The notes under the pieces were generated by a model. That model searched no databases, was not told the origin of the DNA, and saw nothing but the letters and a program-made list of their open reading frames with translations. From contig JAWQUS010000017.1 of the NCBI GenBank assembly GCA_036365455.1, positions 10,974,001-11,038,000 on the forward strand: DNA of 64,000 nucleotides, given 5' to 3'. This document shows, in pieces, positions 1-11,400 of this stretch. The stretch's first letter is position 1, and every line of letters begins with the position of its first letter. This DNA comes from Macrosoma leucophasiata. Its lineage: Eukaryota > Arthropoda > Insecta > Lepidoptera > Hedylidae. Position numbers and translations under genes: made by a program.

Positions 1-327
1 TCAAGTGACAAAGCATCTGTAATGTAACTTACATGACCTGCCTAAGATGACTAACCTGTTGTATTCACTTATAAACAATCATGGCAAGTTCCATTCATTG
101 ATTTGAACAGAAAAAAATTAAAAAAAGGGACAAGGTAATACGGCTTAAAAATATAATCTAGGGACAGTTACTTATATTCCGGAGAGTTGAAATTATCTTA
201 TAGAACAATTCCTGGTCCTTTAGATGGACTAGATAATATTTCAAAGCTGTTTTACCATTTGCCTTTTTTCATTTTTCTGTACAAATCTTGCCATGATCCT
301 TTATACACTTGATTGCATGATATAGAT

Positions 328-535
328 ACTAGCGGTCTGCCCCAGCATCGCGCGGTTGCATTGTTACCTACCCTCTCCTATTCATCTTAGTGTGATGTTA
401 TAAAGGCTTCCTTCATTCCTCGATAAATAGGATAACTAACACTGAAAGAATTTTTCAAATCGGACTAGAAGTTCCTGAGATTAGCATGTTCAAGCAAACA
501 ATCAAACAAACAAACTCTTCAGCTTTATAATATTA
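328..535 (-). repeat. Helitron-like interspersed repeat, copy 1
   Basis: The stretch starts ACTAGCGG (reverse of a CTAGT Helitron 3' terminus) and contains a block that recurs in reverse at 62140-62283, including a conserved tract about disagreement of the two strands around GAACTTCTGGTCCGATTTG. Sits upstream of the first visible Chk2 exon; no exon is seen in 1-610. Confidence 0.6.
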
Positions 536-610
536 ATTTAAATATCTAAATCAATAATCAATAACTTAAAACATGGTTTTCAGCTCTAATCTCTGTAATT
601 ATATTTTCAG

Positions 611-747
611 TGAAAGTTTGACTCCTGCTATCATTACTGATCTTTCGTATAATGGTACATTTTTAAATGGTGAAAAGATTGGAAAAGGCAATAGCCGTGT
701 CTTGGATGACAAGGATGAAATTGCTGTTACACATAAAAATATAAAAG
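611..747 (+). CDS. lok: Chk2 exon, C-terminal half of the FHA domain
   Basis: Acceptor TTTTCAG at 604-610, donor AAAG/GTAG after 747. It encodes the FHA phospho-threonine-binding fold from about strand 6 onward, with the conserved NGTF..NGE..GKG run. It enters with one base of a split codon and leaves with one base, which joins TA of the next exon to make Val. The preceding exon is not visible in bases 1-610. Confidence 0.92.
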
Positions 748-3700
748 GTAGTACAAGTCAAGCATATAATATTGTATAACAAACACATATTTTTTTTTAA
801 ATCAAAATACCTACTATACCTATATCATTACTGCGCTTAATAGCTATTATTAGCTAATTTAAAGGAACTATTGACTGCCTCAGAAGAATATTGGTAGCAG
901 TCCACTACTGCTACGCTGGGCTACTGGGTGTGATTCTGCGGTCAGAAGTGGTAAAATCCTTTCCATTTTTTAGAAGTTTCCCAGTAGGTACCTCTCTGGA
1001 TCCCAGCCAGTAGGTACTGGGACCCTACTAGGTCTCTGAATTTGGCAATTCATTACTTTTGTTTTCTATTTTTTTTTGTATGTTTTTTCTTTTTTCAGTA
1101 TTTGTGTTTAAAGATCTTTTGAAAAATGAACAAGATAAAGTACCCAAAGAAATTTCCAAAAAATACTATGTATCAAGGACATTAGGTCAAGGCGCATGTG
1201 GTCTTGTTAAATTAGTCTATGATAAAGTATGTTTTTTTTTACATTTTATATTATTTTATTAATATAAAAAGAAAATGTAACAAAGACTCACATTTTAATT
1301 GTTTTAGACAAAATGCACCAAACATGCAATGAAAATAATCAAAAAGAGCAGGCTAACCAACGGTCAAATAAATCACTTGAATGATCCATTAAAAATACAA
1401 AATGAGATAAACATCATGAAATCTCTACAGCATGTAAGTCATATAAGATTTCATTGTCATTTAAATTCTTTACTTGCATTAAAATGTCAATATACTTCTA
1501 GCCCTGCATCATCTCAACAGAGGAGGTATTTGACTCCCACGATGCTGTCTACATCATTCTGGAACTGATGCAAGGTGGTGAATTGTTTGACCGAATCACA
1601 AAACATGGTCATTTGCCTGAACGACTTACTCGATTCCTATTCAAGCAAATGGTGTTGGCTGTCAAGTACCTGCACTCTCAAGGCATCACACACAGAGATC
1701 TTAAGGTATTGTTTTAGTATAGTGCAGAACATCAACAACACATCTCATTTAAGGTTTAGCCTGACAGACAGTGCTGCGTGGCGTGGCATGGCGTGGCGGG
1801 ACGGGACGGGACACCGGCGCGACGTTGGCGTGGCGATGACGTATCCTCTGCGGGCGCGACATCTTCCTCCAGCAATGTACAACTACATAACTAATCCATC
1901 AACACAAAGAGTCGGCATGCCGCTTGCGTCCCGTCCCGTCTCGCCAGTTCTAGGTTGTATTTAGCTCGGCGCACCGCGGTGGCGTGACGCGACGGTTACC
2001 AGCACGCCCGACGGGACGGGTCGGTATGGCGTCTACCCTAATATCTTGTACATTACAACTGCTTAACATCGCGACGCTATCCGGTCCTACCACGTCTCGC
2101 CCGCTGTTTGTCCAGACCTTTATGATCACAGGTTTGCGTATTTAGTCAACTATTTTGGTGCAGTTACTTACCGGACAGTGCGGACACTATATTTAGGCAA
2201 TAATTTATTGATATATTTATTTTTAGCCTGAGAATGTGCTACTCGAGAGTAAGGAAGAAGAGACATTAGTAAAAATCACCGATTTCGGACTCAGTAAGTT
2301 TGTAGGAGAAGACAGTTTCATGAAGACCATGTGTGGAACACCATTATACTTAGCACCTGAAGTACTTCGAGCTAACGGACAAAATAGTTATGGGCCAGAA
2401 GTAGATGTGTGGAGTCTAGGAGTAATCTTTTTCGTCTGGTAAGAGTAACCTGTAGTTATATAAACCCTTTCTTGCATTATGTTTGAATGAAAATTTCCCT
2501 TGGAACTTATTTTCAATAAATTGGATTCTAAACTGAAATGACAATAAGAAATGTGGACCTTTAAATCATACAAGAGAGATATTTATTTATTTATTTAATA
2601 ACTCTTTATTGTCACACAATACATACATGATATTGGTACAAATGGCGAGCTTAACGCTAAAAGCGCTCTCTACCAGCTAAACCATTCGCAGTTTAGAGAG
2701 TTAGGTTAGGTTAGATCAAGAGATATTTACCCTTCCAAATTAAAAAAAAAATGGTCTCGACTATTAAAAGGCGAGTCACTGGTATTCCCAAATATTTCAC
2801 ATGTTGATTTTTTACAGTATGACAAACAAACTTTATACCATGCATTTTTTTTCAGCCTTGTTGGTTATTTGCCCTTTTCATCCGATTACACTGACATGTC
2901 ACTAACAGAGCAGATACTTAGTGGTCGATACCGGTTCTCTCATAGTCACTGGAGAGGAATCAGTTTGCCTGCAAAGTTGCTCATGAAGAGAATGCTGACG
3001 GTTAATGTTCAAAGGCGAATCACTCTCGATCAGATACTTGATCACCCTTGGATGCAAGTAAGTGGACATATTTTGATAGAGATAATATTATTTTTTACTT
3101 TGAAATGATGTAGAAAATGATAAAATGTTGGTTACAAGAATAACAAATCACTTGCAAGTTACTTTCTCTTCAAATTTCTGGTCACCTTAGAATCCTTGCC
3201 CTCTCGCTCCCTATTTTATTGTGAATTTCTAGGGTTAGTCAAAAAAAACTTGCAGAATTTTGCAAGAAAGGTTGTAAAATTCTGGATATTTATTTTTAGT
3301 GTACACCTACACTGTAAAGTAGAATAATCTATGGTGGTATATGTATACTACGATTGTTTTTTTATATACGCTTACACTCACAGCCCCACAGTAGGTATAA
3401 ACCTGTGTCGTGGGTGCCGTTGTACACATACAACACATACACAAACACCCAGACCCGAAACAAATATCTCGAACCCGCGACCCTTCGAATCAAACGGTGG
3501 TTTCGCACCGCTGGACTAAACGGGTCGTCAAAAAAAAAAATTAATAAATCCATTTTATTTCGTATAGGATGATGAATTAAATATCAGAATTGAAAACTTA
3601 CTTGCCCGGACAGCCCAAGGAAAAATGTGCCAATTGATGCATTCGTCAAATTCGGATGAAGAAAATAATAACGATGCTGGGATCGTCGACAAACCTGTTT

Positions 3701-3849
3701 CTAAACTGATGGCTAAAGGCAAACGAGCTTTAAGTGACAGTTATAACTCATGTGAACCAATTCCTAAGAAACTGAGAATGGCAGTTTACCCTACGACTGA
3801 AAAGAGTGATGATACAAATGAAACTAATAGTTATTGCTCATCTGAATGA
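611..3849 (+). CDS. lok: Checkpoint kinase Chk2 (loki), 3' part, seven exons
   Basis: Serine/threonine kinase of the DNA-damage checkpoint, acting in the nucleus below ATM. I join 611-747, 1099-1226, 1308-1433, 1502-1705, 2227-2438, 2856-3057 and 3568-3849; every intron is GT-AG and all phases close, giving about 429 visible residues. In order: second half of an FHA domain (NGTFLNGE, about residues 11-18), glycine loop LGQGACG (about 74-80), catalytic Lys in HAMKII (97), HRDLKPEN (194-201), DFG (217-219), activation segment with the two Thr matching human T383/T387 (MKT and CGT, 232 and 236), APE (241-243), subdomain XI, then a C-terminal tail with basic PKKLRM resembling an NLS. The family assignment rests on FHA followed by kinase and on the VFVFKDL linker. 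The N-terminal SQ/TQ region and first half of FHA lie outside. It converges with the spinster gene. Confidence 0.95.
1099..1226 (+). CDS. lok: Chk2 exon, FHA-kinase linker and glycine loop
   Basis: Acceptor TTTTTTCAG ends at 1098; donor AAA/GTATGT follows 1226. It encodes the VFVFKDL linker and the nucleotide-binding loop LGQGACG followed by VKL. It ends in phase 0. Confidence 0.93.
1308..1433 (+). CDS. lok: Chk2 exon, catalytic lysine and helix C
   Basis: Acceptor TTTTAG ends at 1307; donor CAT/GTAAGT follows 1433. HAMKII carries the ATP-anchoring Lys, and [10 protein letters not shown] supplies the helix C Glu. 42 codons, phase 0 at both ends. Confidence 0.93.
1502..1705 (+). CDS. lok: Chk2 exon, hinge to catalytic loop
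   Basis: Acceptor TTCTAG ends at 1501 and the donor AAG/GTATTG follows 1705. It encodes HPCII (with the previous exon), the hinge [12 protein letters not shown] and the catalytic loop HRDLK. 68 codons, phase 0 at both ends. The catalytic-loop motif HRDLKPEN is split by the next intron. Confidence 0.95.
1740..2110. repeat. GC-rich low-complexity block in a Chk2 intron
   Basis: Inside the intron that splits HRDLK from PEN. It is full of GGCGTGGC and CGGGACGGGAC units near 1775-1815, with the complementary CGTCCCGTCCCGTC near 1927-1943 and a further CGACGGGACGGG near 2010. This makes an imperfect inverted arrangement resembling a GC-rich MITE, but no clear termini or target duplication could be defined. 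Confidence 0.45.
2227..2438 (+). CDS. lok: Chk2 exon, DFG motif and activation loop
   Basis: Acceptor ATTTTTAG ends at 2226; the donor is GTAAGA at 2439. It begins PENVLL, then has ITDFGLSKF, the T-loop with two conserved Thr and the [10 protein letters not shown] stretch. It leaves two bases that combine with C of the next exon to make Cys in FFVCLVGYLPF. Confidence 0.95.
2577..2710 (-). mobile_element. LINE 3' end fragment with TTTA-repeat tail
   Basis: A (TTTA)n run (tail of a - strand element) is followed by a short block with AACGCTAAAAGCGCTCTCTACCAG-like text that parallels the 3' end of the LINE at 54297-55500. A heavily 5'-truncated copy in the fifth visible Chk2 intron. Confidence 0.5.
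2856..3057 (+). CDS. lok: Chk2 exon, C-lobe of kinase
   Basis: Acceptor TTTTTTCAG ends at 2855; donor CAA/GTAAGT follows 3057. It encodes the [19 protein letters not shown] and [15 protein letters not shown] segments of kinase subdomains X-XI. Confidence 0.94.
3367..3531 (-). mobile_element. tRNA-derived SINE (family A), copy 1
   Basis: On the - strand it begins TGACGACCCG, then carries an A-box-like TAGTCCAGCGG and a B-box region, and ends in a stretch shared with the copy at 60621-60833. Sits in the last Chk2 intron, 36 bases from the final exon. Part of the tRNA-like region is deleted compared with copy 2. Confidence 0.75.
3568..3849 (+). CDS. lok: Chk2 last exon, C-terminal tail
   Basis: Acceptor CGTATAG ends at 3567; the stop TGA is at 3847-3849. 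93 residues: an acidic, Ser-rich tail with [15 protein letters not shown], whose basic patch matches the usual position of the Chk2 nuclear localisation signal. The tail is poorly conserved across insects, so this rests on frame continuity and position. Confidence 0.88.
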   Translation, partial: DDELNIRIENLLARTAQGKMCQLMHSSNSDEENNNDAGIVDKPVSKLMAKGKRALSDSYNSCEPIPKKLRMAVYPTTEKSDDTNETNSYCSSE

Positions 3850-4411
3850 ATGTTATGACAAACTACAGCAGAGTTATTTACAAGCTGGTTTTATTTGTGC
3901 TTAATTATATTTTTATTTTATCTGAATTTTAATTGTAGTTATTTTAAATGATAGTTCACCTCAAATACCTCATTTTATTATTTCTAATGTTGAACTGAAT
4001 TATTAAGTTTAGTGTGGTTGTTTGTACTTTGTGTTGATGATTAATTGTTGATGACTGTCTTATTTTTAATTATTATGTACGGCAGAAGTTTCTCAATTGT
4101 TGGTTATTATATTAAACAGTTTTTTTTAAATAATGAGAACTATCTATGAAAAAAAAATTAACGACAAAGTTTTTAGAACTGATTTTATGACTTCACTAAA
4201 TATGTCTAAGATGATAAAACATTGAATGTTACTAAATTAGATATGTTATAGCCATACAAAAACTTCTAATTAAGTATTATTATGTTATAAGAAGATTCCA
4301 TATTGACCCACCGAATGTGCCATGTTTTCATCATGTGTCGTTTTATTTAATTGATTTTGTTAATGAAAGGGCAACAAATATTGTTGTGTCAATTAAACTT
4401 CAGTTGTGAAA

Positions 4412-4417
4412 AATAAA
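4412..4417 (+). terminator. Candidate poly(A) signal of Chk2
   Basis: First AATAAA on the + strand after the Chk2 stop, about 565 bases downstream, in an AT-rich, non-repetitive stretch fitting a 3' UTR (3850 to about 4435). Inferred from the hexamer only. Confidence 0.45.
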
Positions 4418-5335
4418 TTATGTATTTTCTTTTCTATTTCCATATTATATAATATTTACAAACAAATATCCATATTGTATTAAGAAATTAAACAATTCAG
4501 TCTTGATTGATATTCTATACAGTTTAATTTGCAATCCGTATTTTCTTGATTACACAATTTTTTCCCAAAATATTTATTACCTATAAATATTACAATCATT
4601 TTTATTATAGGTACTATTTCACTTTTAGCAAGAATAAACTGTATGAATATTATTCCAAAGGTAATTTTACAATAGTCCATTAAATAAACATTCACTTTTC
4701 ATAGTAATCCTTCAATGTATAAATTGCATTTATTTTGTAACCAAGAACCAAAATAACTTATCAACTTAAATAAATAAGAAATAAAACTCTGCTATTTCTT
4801 GTGTAACAAGTGCTTGAGGTAATATTTAATATTGGAGACTACATAATTATTATAGCTCTAGTTATTAAGTATCTTTAACAATAATTACTTTGTGTGATTG
4901 GACCTGAGAAAGAACATGAGAATTTTATTTTTTTAAATGTATGTAATGTAGTCATAGACAAGATAATGACATAGGCTAGCTGACAATATATTATAATTGA
5001 AACGCATATTCTAGTAGGCACGTCACATGTTAGTTGTATATAATTATGTATTGCCAAAATTTTGAAACCTTATTAATAATTTGTTAACTACATATTCTAT
5101 CTCACTCGATGTCGCTTTCACACAGCATAAACCATCCCATTTTTTTAAATACTTGCTATGCATTTGCGAATCAGTCTTCCTACATTGCAATCAAACAGCA
5201 ATAGTTTCATAATGTACATAATAGGTGTATGTTCCATACACATGTACATCAGCAAAACACTCAACCTATTTGATCGAGGAACATAAATAATTATTCGATA
5301 GTGAAAGTTCACAGCTCTCACAGATCTCTAATGCT

Positions 5336-5341
5336 TTTATT
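5336..5341 (-). terminator. Candidate poly(A) signal of spinster
   Basis: AATAAA on the - strand, about 36 bases after the spinster stop codon. Another copy lies at 4729-4734, so the real cleavage site is uncertain. Between the two gene ends (about 4435-5335) I see only AT-rich sequence with no repeat or coding signal. Confidence 0.35.
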
Positions 5342-5376
5342 TTAAATGTTGATTAACCGATTTTATCTTCCATCCT

Positions 5377-5438
5377 TTATTCTCCAGCCAAATCTTGAGC
5401 ACTACTGTGCGAAGGTTCAGCACTCTGAGCTTCTGCTT
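5377..5438 (-). CDS. spin: spinster last exon, C-terminus
   Basis: Acceptor TTTTACAG precedes 5438. In the phase set by the previous exon it gives [19 protein letters not shown] and a TAA stop at 5377-5379. It is too short and variable to recognise alone; phase and splice site support it. Confidence 0.8.
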
Positions 5439-8400
5439 CTGTAAAACAAGAACAATAAAAATTACAATCATAGAAACTTCATACAGATGATATTTTGGAA
5501 TAACAGACTGATAATAAATATATAAGTATTTCAGTGAAATTGAGCAAAATGAATCGACGAAAATACTGAACAATAACAATGAGATAATGAAGAATAATAT
5601 TAGCCAATAGTCATGCAAGCCACATGACCTGTAACTCACCTAACAACTAAACTATTTTTGACGTAACTGAAACAATGTGAAGATGAAATTCTAAGTAACT
5701 TAAAATTTCAAACTTATTCTACATTTTAGTCAATAACTCTGCTTAAAATCTGGATATATGTACAAAACAGAAATAACGTAACTAAGCAACCTAATTCAAT
5801 AAAAACAAAATTAGAAAAATGTGGCTTGTACTTAGTTTGATAGAAAATACATAATATGATAGGTACAAGTAAAATAATTTTCAATCATATTTTTGTGTTT
5901 TTTGGTCAGTAACTGAGTATTATACGACAAGAAAACTGATAGCTATTTGATACTGCTTATCTATTGAATCGTCATAGCACTTACAGTTATAATAAAGAGA
6001 CTAACCTGCAATCGCTCTATCGACTTTCAATTTATCTCTGACTATGTACACGGCAGTCAACAGGAAGAAAATACCGCCAATGACTTCCACGAAGCAAGTG
6101 CCGAACAAGGCATATTGTAGTGCGCGGAACTGAACGGCATCACTGGTCTGTTCCGATGGTGAAGTCGATAAATAACTCTTTAGACTTTCCGATATCTAAA
6201 ACAAAAATAATCATTTTGATATTAAAATAATAAGACATCGAATTAACATCCTTAAGGTATGGGCGTATCTAGAGATATATTCTACAAGGGGCACCACATC
6301 ATATTTTTGTTAAAAATTCTGGAGTGGGCACGGCTCCGGATAGTATGGCCACACCCCGGACACTGCTAAAACTCCATACAAACTCTTATTCTGGTTACCT
6401 ATTAGGTACACAGACATCAATCAGTACACACGCTCACTGAAATGTAGCATGTAGGGTTATAGCCTAAAACAATCGTGAAATAAGTCGTCGCACTGATTAC
6501 GTGACCAAATTAACCACAAATAGACCGCTCGCAAACTCACTGTTGAAGTTGCCTCTCGAGGGTGATGGGTGATGCGGGGAAATCGGGCGGGACGTCGAAG
6601 TGTCCATTCTATACGTAGTATTATTACATATTCTCTGGTCTAGCTTCCCGGCTCTTCCCTTTTCCAATGCTCATAGATAAAGGTACCTAAACAGATTTCT
6701 TTAAACCTAATATAATGATAATATGTATCTATAGTTTTAAAATTTCGTTTTATTATTCTGGTAGAGCACCTCAGTTCTAGAAGAACTTCCAAATAATTAC
6801 TTGCATTTTATAAAGAAAACTGCCTCAGAAGTCTGGTAGTAGCAGGCCACTTCTGCTAGACCGTCCTGAGTTTGATCCCGGGTCGAAGGTTAATGCTATT
6901 GGGATTTTTCAACGTTTCGGAATTTTCCAGTGCCACCTTAGTATGGAGCCCGAAGATGTGTATAGACTTGTCACATGGGACAACACGCAACTGGTTGATT
7001 GCGGATGTTAGCATTTATACTTGAATGCGTGTATTTTCTTCTGCGTATTCCTACGAGAAATACAGATGTGTTCTTACATAAAAGAAAGAACTTACTGATT
7101 TGAATATGTTAAACTTACCACTCCTACTAAATAGGGACTTCCAGCGTCACCTAACATGTGCGATATCAAAATCTGGAAAGCTTCCGCTGTAGAACGCCGT
7201 GGCGGTACCACTACATACTGTAAAATGAACAAACATATCGAAGCATAAAAATAAACAACATTATGTAGTTTTAAGTAATAGTGGTATTATTATACACTTA
7301 GTTGTATAAATTATTATATATCATAGGGATCAGGTAGATGATATTTTTTCAAAGGATAATTACAATTAGATTTTTTTAAAAGCTGTACATTATAAAAAAA
7401 ACAGTGGGTAAGCCATTGATATTGTAAGATTGATTTGCCAATCTTAATAGGATCAGGTCAGGTATTTAAAAATGTAAAGTATATTTTATCTTTAGTTTCT
7501 ACACCTTGCTCCCTCCACTTAGATAACTTCATGCATTCTTTCATACCAAACCCACATTAATACGTACTACGAAATAGTAACATGCCCAACACCACTAAAT
7601 ACACAACCAGCGCCATCTATTGACTGGGCTGTATACTACAAGAAAATTGCAATGATAGAACGTTATCTGACTACCAGATTAGCAAAGACGTCAATAGATG
7701 TCGCTGTTTTCTAAAAAAATTGAAACCAATCCACTTTACACACATTACATAGGACAATAAAAATATTCCAATGAGATAACGTTACACATAACTTTTTACA
7801 CTTTCCCGATTCTAATATCCATACATTGTGTACTCACAAAGAATTGATTTCAATTTCTACGCATACAATGAAAGAAGCTGTAGATAGAATGAAATAATGA
7901 AACGTGCGATACAAATTGTGCTAAAGATAACATGCAACAGAGCCAACACGACAACCATTTTATCATCTAAACAATTTGTATTACACCACCACTCGCTAAC
8001 TACGTATTAGAATTAAACCGATCTCCAGATCAGGTTGCTCGGAATATGATTTTGGCTTTACTTCAACATTGGCTCGTTCAACAACCAATGCTCAAATGAA
8101 AATTTTGACTGATCTTTTTCCCTGGTCAATCTTAATTCAAAACGAACATTGTTCGTCCATATTCTGAGGTTTAAAACCAAAGTCACAACCGGAGCAGGCC
8201 AGCGGAAGCTACGTCTTACCAGCGACATATCGGCAACGATCGCCCAATTGAGATTCAATGCGATCTCGGCGACGAACATGATGGCAAACGGCGCGTAGAG
8301 GTTAACGTCGGTGAGGAACATGGCTAGCGTCATGGCCGGCGCGGAGATGAGCAGGCCGACGCCGCAGATGACGGGGTGCGCGCGCGGGTAGCGTTTGATG

Positions 8401-11400
8401 AGCGCCGCTCCCAGCCACGCGCCCAGCGGCACACCCACCACACCGGACATCATCGTGATCCCGCCGAAGATTAGCGATACCCTTCGTGCAATAGCGCACC
8501 GTAAGACCGAGGTTACACGACCAATTTCATGGAGGACACCACAAGATGGCCTTACTATATCGCTTTGGTCCAACTACATAAGTTTAGTATTTTTATTTGT
8601 TATTTTGTATCTTCGTTCCTTTCTATGAAAGCCCTTTTAATCAGGACCAAACGGATAGAGTAAGGCTGTCGATTCGCTAAATCGGCATCAGTTTTGACCG
8701 CAGATTGATTACGGTCACGTGACCGACGCAGCTTTCACTGGGGGGTCCGTCAATACATATGCGTTGACCGTGACACGTACTAGACGGGTAATGCTGAACA
8801 ATACTTTATAAGCATCTTAAACAGGTGCAGTCGATTATTGAGAGCTTGCAATACAATTTCATTATTGCAGTATCCGTCTAGCAGTCATCACACATTATGG
8901 CAAGCGTTAGCAGTCGCGTACGACCGTTAACCTTTGGAGTTCTTATGGTTATGTTATAGGTATACATAATAATAATATGTTCACTATGCAAAATCTCATC
9001 CAATGAAATTTCTATTTCGCAATACAATAAATACGATCATGCTTAACTTAATTGATAAATTAGTTATAATAATGAGCGTTTCATAAGCGTACCGCGCATG
9101 ATATGATCCTAGTGAGTACAGATGGAATGCTCTCGCCTCTTATCGCAACCTAAACTGAATCGCTCGGTTCCGTTAAAGAAACGAGACAGAATACAGCAAA
9201 ATAATCTTGAGACACGGCGGTGCAAGTGCCTAGTCAAGCAATATAACTTTACTAGCCTAAAGTGTCAATGACTGTGATGTGATTTTGTATAGCTGATTGT
9301 CTTCGCGGACAATTAATGTATGGGATCTTAACGAGCCAGATAGGCCCGGAGGCGAAAAGAGGCGAGATATCGGGCGTGCAACGTGTATCTCATCGGAGCA
9401 TCGGTCGCTCGGGCGAGGCGGCGCTCACCAGGACGATGTCGGCGACGACGGACCAGGTGAGGTTGAGGGTGAGCATGCCGCAGAAGATGAGGAGGAAGGC
9501 CAGCGTGGCGTCGGCGGCGACGGCGACGAGGGCGGAGTAGACGAGGGGCGCGGAGGCGAGCAGCGCGAACCCGCAGAGCAGCGGGTCGCAGTCGGGCAGA
9601 CGCGCGCGCAGCCGCTGCGCCAGCGCCGAGCCCAGCGGCACACCCAGCGCGCCCGCCAACATCCCCACCAGACCGAACTTGTACGACACGCTACAAACCC
9701 TCGCTAATGAGTCTACGGTCGCCGGGGACTAATAGTCGCCTATTTGTTTTTACTGGTGCTCTATATATTTTCCATGAAGTCTGAAGAACATCGGCACCAA
9801 GTAGGTGCCCAGGCGGCGACGTTTTTCTGACTAAATGTACCATCAAAGAAATGACCGGTCTGTCACGTCGGTGCCTTATTTATTTGTGTAGGGCATATGA
9901 CGTTTAGGGCAATGTTTTTGAATGACTCGCTCGATACCTATTAAAGATTTGATCGCTAAGTCAGTTCAGTACTAAAGTCGAATATTTTCTTTAATTTTCA
10001 GCACCATGGCAATATCATCACAAGATTCAATATAATCGATCTGAGCTGATGATGAATTGTATGAAAATAATCCCTTAGTTTCTCTTTTTTAGATCTTTAA
10101 ATGAAACTTAGGACGAGATGTAAATACATTTATGTAATAAGAACCTTCAAATAATGCACTAGTAGATGCTAAGTTGCGTTGGATATAACTACTTGACTTA
10201 GTTTTTCAGTACAATATCATAAAAAATATATATATATACCGGCCGAATTGAGAACATTCTCGTTTTTTGAACTCGGTTAAAAAAAATATTTTTTATTTTA
10301 ACTCAATTCTAGACATATTGCTAACTTGAAATTTTGCATAACGTTGTGAATGCGATTAATAAGTAGGTAGGTACATGAGAACCGTTAATTTGGAACCAAT
10401 AGAGTTAATCAATAAGTGTAGTGTTAACAATGAAGTCTTACTTCATAATTCCTGAACGGCGTAAGGAACCCTATAAGTATATAAAACTGGATATGATGTC
10501 TCATTGTGAATACTTAGCAAGGTTCTGGTAAAATCATACAATCTGAGTGAAATTTTGCGCTAACTTTTAAGAAACGCTAATACGAGAGGGTGCGTGTAGA
10601 CGGAATAAATATATCCTACTTGTTTATGTCAAGTCAGTTGTGAGTTTTTATACGTGTTATGTTTAACACATAACACGTCATTCATTAGGATAAATGTTAG
10701 ACATATCAGGGTGTTCATCATTGCCACGTCATTGTCAGGCACGCAAAAAACGGTCCATTACATACGAAACAAATATGCTGTACAGTACCCAGCAAGAAAT
10801 ATTGCAAATCGAGCCTACAAAAGAGACAATCGGCTAGTTTCGACTTCGTAGAGCGTTATCTCTGCTGCACACTGCCTTCGTAAGCAAAGTTCAAAATGGT
10901 CGACAAACGTCAAATAGGTAAGATGCGAAAGAGATAACGCTCTACAGACCCGAAATAAGGCGAAGTCTCCTTCCTAAGGTCGACGTACAATATTTCTAGT
11001 TGGATACTGTACATAGGGTACTGTACATTAGTATCCATAAAATGCCTGCAAAATATATTCATTCATTGCATCAAGATTGATTTCTGAAGTCATGTAGAAC
11101 ACATTTTCTGTGCATAAATAGGTAGGTATTTAAATAACAAAAAAAAGGTATATTACCATTTGAATCTTCAGAAAACACTGATGTCATATTTCATATTAGG
11201 AATGTATGTGAATAACAAGGGACAAGAGGACACAAAAAATAGCAGTAGCATATATATACAGTCAACAACACGTTCATAGGTACATAGATATTTATCGAAA
11301 ATAAGACTTAATAACAACATTATTAAAGCCATGTATGCCTGGACTGTAACTGACTGCACATAGTAGGTAAAGTATGCGCAAAATTTAAATGCCCTTGAGT

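Noticed and set aside
8482..8573. Extension of spinster exon A to the Met near 8573
   Set aside because: The frame is open there, but the text has no family similarity, and the exon of 262 nt with the right phase starts at 8481.
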